A stretch of 64,000 nucleotides of DNA from Anaerolineaceae bacterium (GTDB lineage: Bacteria > Chloroflexota > Anaerolineae > Anaerolineales > Villigracilaceae): the NCBI GenBank assembly GCA_009772985.1, contig WOUS01000003.1, positions 186,001 to 250,000 of the forward strand, read 5' to 3'. How positions within the stretch are numbered: position 1 is the first letter of the stretch; each line of letters opens with the position of its first letter. Below are positions 59,546 to 64,000 of the stretch, piece after piece. Position numbers and translations under genes: made by a program. The notes beneath the pieces are model-generated. The model was given only the letters and a program-made list of their open reading frames with translations, was not told the DNA's origin and did not search any database.

Positions 59546-59950
59546 ATGAAATCCACAACCTGGATGTATATCGGAGCCGTCATCCTTCTCTTGATGGCCG
59601 CCTGCGGGATCGGCATCGGGGGATTTGTTTACCTGGGCTCGCTCGACCCGGTGCAGGGCCAGCCGGAGTGGGCCACCATCGGGGGCGCGCTGGCTTGCGT
59701 GGGCGTCCTGTTCGTCATCGGGGGGGTTGTCCTGATCGTGCTGGCTGCCCGCAAGACCAAAGCCGAAACCGCACAGAACGTGACCCTCAAGGTAGACCTT
59801 CCCGGCGCAACCAAGATCAAGCAGATCAAATGCCAGTCCTGCGGCGGGACGCTGACTGCGGACAACATCCAACTGGTCAACGGCGCGCCGATGGTCAACT
59901 GTCCCTACTGCCACACCATTTATCAACTGACCGAAGAACCGAAGTGGTAG
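59546..59950 (+). CDS. Two-helix membrane protein with zinc ribbon
   Basis: 134 aa: helix 1 (WMYIGAVILLLMAACGIGIGG), a short loop, helix 2 (GALACVGVLFVIGGVVLIVLAA) and a cytosolic zinc ribbon (IKCQSCGGTL with VNCPYCHTIYQL). GGAGG precedes the ATG. The ribbon resembles zinc ribbons of TM2/TFIIB-like small proteins. It is followed after 67 bases (mostly a tandem repeat) by the Cys-tail protein and may be co-transcribed. Function unknown. Confidence 0.78.
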   Translation: MKSTTWMYIGAVILLLMAACGIGIGGFVYLGSLDPVQGQPEWATIGGALACVGVLFVIGGVVLIVLAARKTKAETAQNVTLKVDLPGATKIKQIKCQSCGGTLTADNIQLVNGAPMVNCPYCHTIYQLTEEPKW

Positions 59951-60004
59951 TTTACGTTTTACGGATTACGGTTTCGTGATGCGTAAAACGTAAAACGTGA
60001 AGTG
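59948..60004. repeat. Inverted TTTACG/CGTAAAA heptamer pair
   Basis: TTTACGTTTTACGGATTACG and CGTAAAACGTAAAACGTGAA are inverted relative to each other, period 7. Fills the gap before the Cys-tail gene. Confidence 0.8.
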
Positions 60005-60017
60005 TAATGGAGGAACC

Positions 60018-61685
60018 ATGAAAAAACGCCTTGTTGTTCTTTTGCTCGTCTTGCTGCTGACATTCACCCTGACTGGCAGCGCCTCGGCCCAGTCCAATTA
60101 TTCCTTCAACCTGACGACTGAGACCGTCCACGTCTACTGGAACGGCGACGGGACCATCGCGCTCGATTATGTCTTCACTTTCGCCAACGATCCCGGCGCG
60201 CACGTCATTGACTACGTGGACGTGGGCATGCCCAACGGGGACTACGAATGGGGCTCCATCTCCGCCGACGTGAACGGCAGCCCGCTCTCGATCTCTTCCG
60301 ACTTCCAGGGAGACGGCCCCTACGGCTTCGCCGTGGACATGGGCGGCTACGCCATCCAGCCCGGGCAGACCGGCAGCCTCCACGTCTACGTGGGCCGCAT
60401 CAGCAGCATGTATTATCCCGACAGCGACCAGCCGGATACTTACGCCAGCGGCGAATTTTCGCCCACATGGTTCGGCTCTGCTTATGTGCACGGGAATACC
60501 AACCTGACCGTCATCTTCCACCTGCCCCCCGGCGTCCAACCCGAGGAATCCATTTACCACCCGGCGCGCGGCGTCTGGCCCTGTGACGCGAATCCGCAAA
60601 CCGACCACGACGGCGAGGGCCGCATCATGTTCACCTGGGCCTGCGCGAGCGCCTCGGGCAGCAGCCAGTACACCTTCGGCATGTCGGTGCCCAAACAGTA
60701 TCTCCCGGCAGACGCCATCGTCACCGCCCCGGCGTTCAACCTGGATTTGAGCGGACTCATGGACAACCTGTCGTCGGTCTGCTGTTTCGGGTTCTTCTTC
60801 CTGATGTTCGTCGGCGCGCCGATCCTGAGCGCGGTGAACGAGCGCAAGCGCAAATTCCAGTACATGCCGCCCAAGATTTCCATCGAAGGACACGGCATCA
60901 AGCGCGGACTAACGGCGGTCGAATCCGCCGTCCTGATGGAACAGCCGCTGGATAAAGTAATGACGATGACCCTGTTCGGCGTGGTCAAGAAGGAAGCCGC
61001 CACCGTCGTGACCCGCGACCCGCTTAAATTGCAGGTCGCCCAGCCCCTGCCCGAAGGGCTGCACGAATACGAGAAGGATTTCCTGCTGGCGTTCAGCGAC
61101 CCGAACAAACTCCCCAAGGCCGGCCTGCAGGAAATGACCGTCAAACTGATCAAATCGGTTTCAGAGAAAATGAAAGGCTTCAGCCGCAAGGAAACAACCG
61201 ATTACTACAAGAGCATCATGGAACGCGCCTGGCAGCAGATCGAAGCCGCCGGCACGCCCGAGGTCAAGAGCCAGATGTACGACCAGGCCCTCGAATGGAC
61301 AATGCTCGACAAGGATTACGACAACCGCACGCGGCGCGTCTTCACCGGCCCGGTCTTCCTGCCAATGTGGTGGGGCCGCTACGATCCCGGCTACCGCCCG
61401 GCCGCGGGCAGCGTCAAGGCCGGCGCGCCGGTATCCCTCCCCTCCGGCGGACGGTCGTCGGTCAGCGTGCCGGGGTCGGCCTTCGCCGCCTCGGTCGTGA
61501 CCAGCGTACAGGGCTTCTCCAGCCGCGTGATCGGCGACGTAAAGACCTTCACCTCCGGCGTGACCAGCCGCACCAACCCCCTCCCGAAGTCCTCTTCCGC
61601 TGGCAAAGGCTCCAGCGGCGGCGGCCGCTCGTGCGCCTGCGCCTGCGCCGGATGCGCCTGCGCCTGCGCGGGGGGCGGACGGTAG
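60018..61685 (+). CDS. DUF2207-like membrane protein with six-Cys C-terminal tail
   Basis: 555 aa. Signal peptide 1-25 (MKKRLVVLLLVLLLTFTLTG, cleaved near SASAQ), an extracytoplasmic beta-rich domain like DUF2207 (25-245), one membrane helix near 250-273 (CCFGFFFLMFVGAPIL), then a cytosolic helical domain (275-500) and a Ser/Gly linker. The last 18 residues are SCACACAGCACACAGGGR. The tail would lie in the cytosol, and the next gene encodes a radical SAM/SPASM enzyme of the peptide-modifying type, so the tail is a candidate substrate. GGAGG precedes the ATG at 60018. Confidence 0.82.
   Translation: MKKRLVVLLLVLLLTFTLTGSASAQSNYSFNLTTETVHVYWNGDGTIALDYVFTFANDPGAHVIDYVDVGMPNGDYEWGSISADVNGSPLSISSDFQGDGPYGFAVDMGGYAIQPGQTGSLHVYVGRISSMYYPDSDQPDTYASGEFSPTWFGSAYVHGNTNLTVIFHLPPGVQPEESIYHPARGVWPCDANPQTDHDGEGRIMFTWACASASGSSQYTFGMSVPKQYLPADAIVTAPAFNLDLSGLMDNLSSVCCFGFFFLMFVGAPILSAVNERKRKFQYMPPKISIEGHGIKRGLTAVESAVLMEQPLDKVMTMTLFGVVKKEAATVVTRDPLKLQVAQPLPEGLHEYEKDFLLAFSDPNKLPKAGLQEMTVKLIKSVSEKMKGFSRKETTDYYKSIMERAWQQIEAAGTPEVKSQMYDQALEWTMLDKDYDNRTRRVFTGPVFLPMWWGRYDPGYRPAAGSVKAGAPVSLPSGGRSSVSVPGSAFAASVVTSVQGFSSRVIGDVKTFTSGVTSRTNPLPKSSSAGKGSSGGGRSCACACAGCACACAGGGR
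61624..61677 (+). repeat. Hexamer TGCGCC repeat encoding the Cys-Ala tail
   Basis: TGCGCC units in two blocks of three separated by GGA encode (Cys-Ala)3-Gly-(Cys-Ala)3-Gly. The identical codons suggest growth by slippage of a hexamer. Confidence 0.85.
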
Positions 61686-61687
61686 TA

Positions 61688-61745
61688 CCAGTATTCAGTG
61701 TACAGTGTACAGTGTTCAGTGTTCAGTGTTCAGTGACCAGTTATC
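61688..61745. repeat. CAGTGTA heptamer tract
   Basis: TTCAGTG/TACAGTG/TACAGTG/TTCAGTG/TTCAGTG/TTCAGTG/ACCAGTT, period 7, between the Cys-tail gene and the radical SAM gene. The same word occurs inside tilS (40554-40663). Confidence 0.85.
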
Positions 61746-61754
61746 GGTAACCTG

Positions 61755-63146
61755 ATGAACTTGTTCAAACCCGCGCATCGCACACCACACCCCGCACCCG
61801 GCCTTTACCACTACCGCCGGGAAAACGGCGGCGAGAAGAGCCGCATTCATTTGCGCCTCGACCCCGACGGGCACGGCACTTTAATAGTCAACGCCAACCG
61901 TATCCTGCACCTCAACCCCACCGCCTCCCTGATGGCCTGGTTTGTGCTGGAAGGGACCCCGGACGGGACCGCCGTCAACACCCTGCGGAAGAAATACCGC
62001 GTCAGCGCGGCGCAGGCGCAAGCGGACCTGGGAACTGTGCGCGGCCAGTTGGACGAACTCGTCCGCCCCGACGGCGCCTGCCCGATCCACGACCTGGACC
62101 TGGAAACGGTCGCGCCCTTCTCGGCGCGCCCCTCCGCACCGTACCGGCTCGACCTGGCGCTGACCTACCGCTGCAACAATGACTGCGCGCATTGTTATAA
62201 CGTCGAACATCCGACCCTCACCCCCGGCCCCTCTCCCACAAGCGGGAGAGGGGAGTTAACCACCGACGACTGGAAACGCGTCCTCGACAAAGCCTGGTCG
62301 CTCGGCATCCCGCACATCATCTTCACCGGCGGCGAACCGACCCTGCGCGACGACCTGCCCGAACTCATCGCCCACGCCGAATCGAACGGACAGATCACCG
62401 GTCTCAACACCAACGCCCGCCGCCTCGCAGACGAACGCTTCACGGCGCGGCTGGTGGAAGCCGGCCTCGACCACGTCCAGGTCACACTCGAGTCGAGCCG
62501 GCCCGAGGTCCATGACGAAATGGTGCGGGCGCAGGGCGCCTTCCGGCAGACGGTGCAGGGCATCCGCAACGTGCTCGCCAGTCCGCTCTACGTGATGACC
62601 AACACGACCATGCTGCGCACCAACGTCCACACCATCCCCGAGACGCTGGACTTCCTGGCGGAACTCGGCGTCCCGACCGTCGGCCTGAACGCGCTCATCT
62701 ACTCGGGGCGCGGCGCGCAGGTCGGCACGGGACTCTCGGAGACGGAACTCGCTCCCCTGCTGGAGATGGCGTGGCAGAAAACCGAGGCGCGCGGACAGCG
62801 TCTCATCTGGTACACGCCCACGCAGTACTGCAACTTCGACCCGGTGCAGATGGACCTGGGCGTGAAGGGCTGCACGGCCGCGCTCTACAACATGTGCGTC
62901 GAGCCGGACGGCGGTGTGCTGCCCTGCCAGTCGTACTACCACCAACTCGGCAGCCTGCTCACCGACGAGTGGGACGCCATCTGGAACCACGAACTTGCCG
63001 TGCGCCTGCGCGAACGCAAAGGCCTGCCCGAAAAATGCAATGGCTGTCTCCTGCTGGCCGAATGCGGCGGAGGCTGTCCGCTCTCCCGTGGTAGAACCGG
63101 GACTACGCAATTTGAGACCATCGACGAAAAGAGGATCACACCATGA
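61755..63146 (+). CDS. Radical SAM/SPASM enzyme with N-terminal PqqD-like domain
   Basis: 463 aa. Residues 30-105 form a PqqD-like peptide-binding (RRE) domain: LHLNPTASLMAWFVLEGTPD, YRVSAAQAQADLGTV. The radical SAM core has CNNDCAHC (Cys140, 144, 147) and TGGEPT (191-196). The SPASM domain has Cys373, 381, 391, 428, 431, 437 and 441 (GLPEKCNGC, CGGGCPL). This architecture is that of enzymes that modify ribosomal peptides. A repeat element adds LTPGPSPTSGRGE in frame just after the CxxxCxxC. Start ATG without clear ribosome site; the stop overlaps the M28 gene (ATGA). Confidence 0.92.
   Translation: MNLFKPAHRTPHPAPGLYHYRRENGGEKSRIHLRLDPDGHGTLIVNANRILHLNPTASLMAWFVLEGTPDGTAVNTLRKKYRVSAAQAQADLGTVRGQLDELVRPDGACPIHDLDLETVAPFSARPSAPYRLDLALTYRCNNDCAHCYNVEHPTLTPGPSPTSGRGELTTDDWKRVLDKAWSLGIPHIIFTGGEPTLRDDLPELIAHAESNGQITGLNTNARRLADERFTARLVEAGLDHVQVTLESSRPEVHDEMVRAQGAFRQTVQGIRNVLASPLYVMTNTTMLRTNVHTIPETLDFLAELGVPTVGLNALIYSGRGAQVGTGLSETELAPLLEMAWQKTEARGQRLIWYTPTQYCNFDPVQMDLGVKGCTAALYNMCVEPDGGVLPCQSYYHQLGSLLTDEWDAIWNHELAVRLRERKGLPEKCNGCLLLAECGGGCPLSRGRTGTTQFETIDEKRITP
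62213..62256. repeat. CCCCGGCCCCTCTCCC palindrome in frame in the radical SAM gene
   Basis: CCCCTCTCCC and GGGAGAGGGG form a 10-bp hairpin with a short loop. It is translated in frame as LTPGPSPTSGRGE between the cluster Cys motif and TGGEP. This wording is common as a dispersed element in bacterial genomes in my recollection. Confidence 0.85.
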
Positions 63147-64000
63147 AACGAACATTATCCCTTCTTGCACTGCTATCCCTTGCAATCATCCTGTGCACGT
63201 CGCTCATCGGCTGCAGCCCGGACGCCTGGGTTGCCACGGATGAGGCTGCCGACGATGCCGTCACCCGGGAACCCGTCTCGTCGCCCGTAGGCGGGTACGG
63301 CGCGGCCGCCCGCCAGCACATCGAAGCCCTGACGGACATCGGCCCGCGCGTCTCCGGCACAGACGGGGAAGCCGAAGCCGCCCGCTACATCATGGACGCG
63401 TTCGGGCAGATGGGCTACGCCGCCGAACTCCAGGCCTTTTCCGCCGAAACCGATGACGGCGGGATGATCAACTCCGCCAACGTGATCGCCATCAAAGACG
63501 GCGACTCCACGCAGGCCATCGTCGTCGGCGCGCACTACGATGCCGTGGACGACGGCCTCGGCTCAGACGACAATGCCTCCGGCGTGGCGGTCATGCTCGA
63601 AGTGGCCGGCCTGGTGAAAGACGTGTCCACCCCCTACACCATCTACTTCGTCGCCTTCGGCGCGGAAGAAGTCGGGCTGCTCGGCTCGGACGCCTTCGTC
63701 TCCTCCCTGAGCGAGGGCGACCTCGCCGACATCGTCCTGATGGTCAACCTCGACAGCGTGACCGCGGGCGACATCGCCTACGCCTACAGCCCCGAAGGCC
63801 GCGCCGAGGCGCGCGACTGGGCCATGGACTGGGCCGCCTCCAACGGCTACGACCTGCAAACCGTCCCGGACATCAACCTGGCAGACGACGAGGGCGGCGG
63901 CACCGGCGACTACGAAGCCTTCGACCTGGCCGGCATTCCCTGGCTCTACTTCGAAGCCACCAACTGGGACCTCGGCAACCAGGACGGCTACACCCAGGTG
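63143..64000 (+). CDS. M28-family metallopeptidase lipoprotein, 3' end outside window
   Basis: At least 286 aa. A lipoprotein signal (MKRTLSLLALLSLAIILC, lipobox LIGC) is followed by a linker and the M28 aminopeptidase fold: VVGAHYDAVDDGLGSDDNASG (first zinc His/Asp and second Asp), AFGAEEVGLLGS (catalytic Glu-Glu) and MVNLDSV (zinc Asp). It would sit on the outer face of the membrane. Its ATG overlaps the radical SAM stop, so the three genes from 60018 form a set. It might trim a modified product, but general aminopeptidase activity is equally possible. Confidence 0.9.
   Translation, partial: MKRTLSLLALLSLAIILCTSLIGCSPDAWVATDEAADDAVTREPVSSPVGGYGAAARQHIEALTDIGPRVSGTDGEAEAARYIMDAFGQMGYAAELQAFSAETDDGGMINSANVIAIKDGDSTQAIVVGAHYDAVDDGLGSDDNASGVAVMLEVAGLVKDVSTPYTIYFVAFGAEEVGLLGSDAFVSSLSEGDLADIVLMVNLDSVTAGDIAYAYSPEGRAEARDWAMDWAASNGYDLQTVPDINLADDEGGGTGDYEAFDLAGIPWLYFEATNWDLGNQDGYTQV

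Overview
The window looks like a chromosomal contig of a Chloroflexota bacterium, most likely class Anaerolineae. This is inference from gene content and style: two membrane proteins of the Chloroflexi/archaea 'YYY' (DUF2298) type, several GT-C glycosyltransferases, a Flp pilin, cytochrome bd genes, high G+C with short operons, and Chloroflexi-style dispersed repeats. No rRNA or CRISPR array is present. There is one tRNA (Asp, GTC).

Layout. 0-8.5 kb: a broken secreted Ig-like protein, an orphan hybrid histidine kinase, two PlsC-type acyltransferases overlapping cmk, and a GT-C-like membrane protein. 8.5-26 kb: a Flp pilin with its own promoter and terminator, two YYY proteins (848 and 1851 aa), a PMT-like glycosyltransferase, two SAM methyltransferases, a VapBC pair, a GT4 glycosyltransferase, a CDF metal exporter and a sugar epimerase. 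26-33.6 kb: cydAB, then ggt, a CBS/CorC membrane protein, a 49-aa membrane peptide, selD (with an in-frame UGA) and an SPFH protein in one operon-like run. 33.8-42.5 kb: a secreted protein, GT2, a REC/V4R/roadblock signalling group, an L,D-transpeptidase, tRNA-Asp, a tyrosine-recombinase-like protein without its catalytic residues, tilS and a membrane protein. 42.6-49.1 kb: an accessory island with two toxin-antitoxin pairs, remnants of a third, a 1267-aa A+T-rich nuclease-STAND NTPase (candidate antiphage protein), and a decayed 3' copy of the mutase gene. 49.2-54 kb: an ArsR / DsrE / ferredoxin / zinc-ribbon operon, an acyl-CoA mutase large subunit, and a CPA2 antiporter with a PII-like partner. 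54.2-59.4 kb: a four-gene operon (fused B12 mutase, opine dehydrogenase, ATP-grasp ligase, asparagine-synthetase-like protein lacking the glutaminase Cys) that resembles a small-molecule pathway. 59.5-64 kb: a zinc-ribbon protein, a membrane protein ending in a six-Cys tail, an RRE-radical SAM-SPASM enzyme and an M28 peptidase.

The most interesting signals are: (1) a DsrE-family gene whose redox Cys codon is UGA, followed by a hairpin of SECIS type, in the same window as a UGA-containing selD; (2) the Cys-tail protein beside a peptide-modifying type radical SAM enzyme; (3) the B12 mutase/opine/ligase operon; (4) the nuclease-STAND gene; (5) more than twenty loci of degenerate short tandem repeats, mostly of period 7 and often folded as inverted pairs, each with its own word, lying both between genes and in frame inside at least seven genes.

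Coordinates and translations were read by eye. Family names come from recognisable motifs, not from searches.
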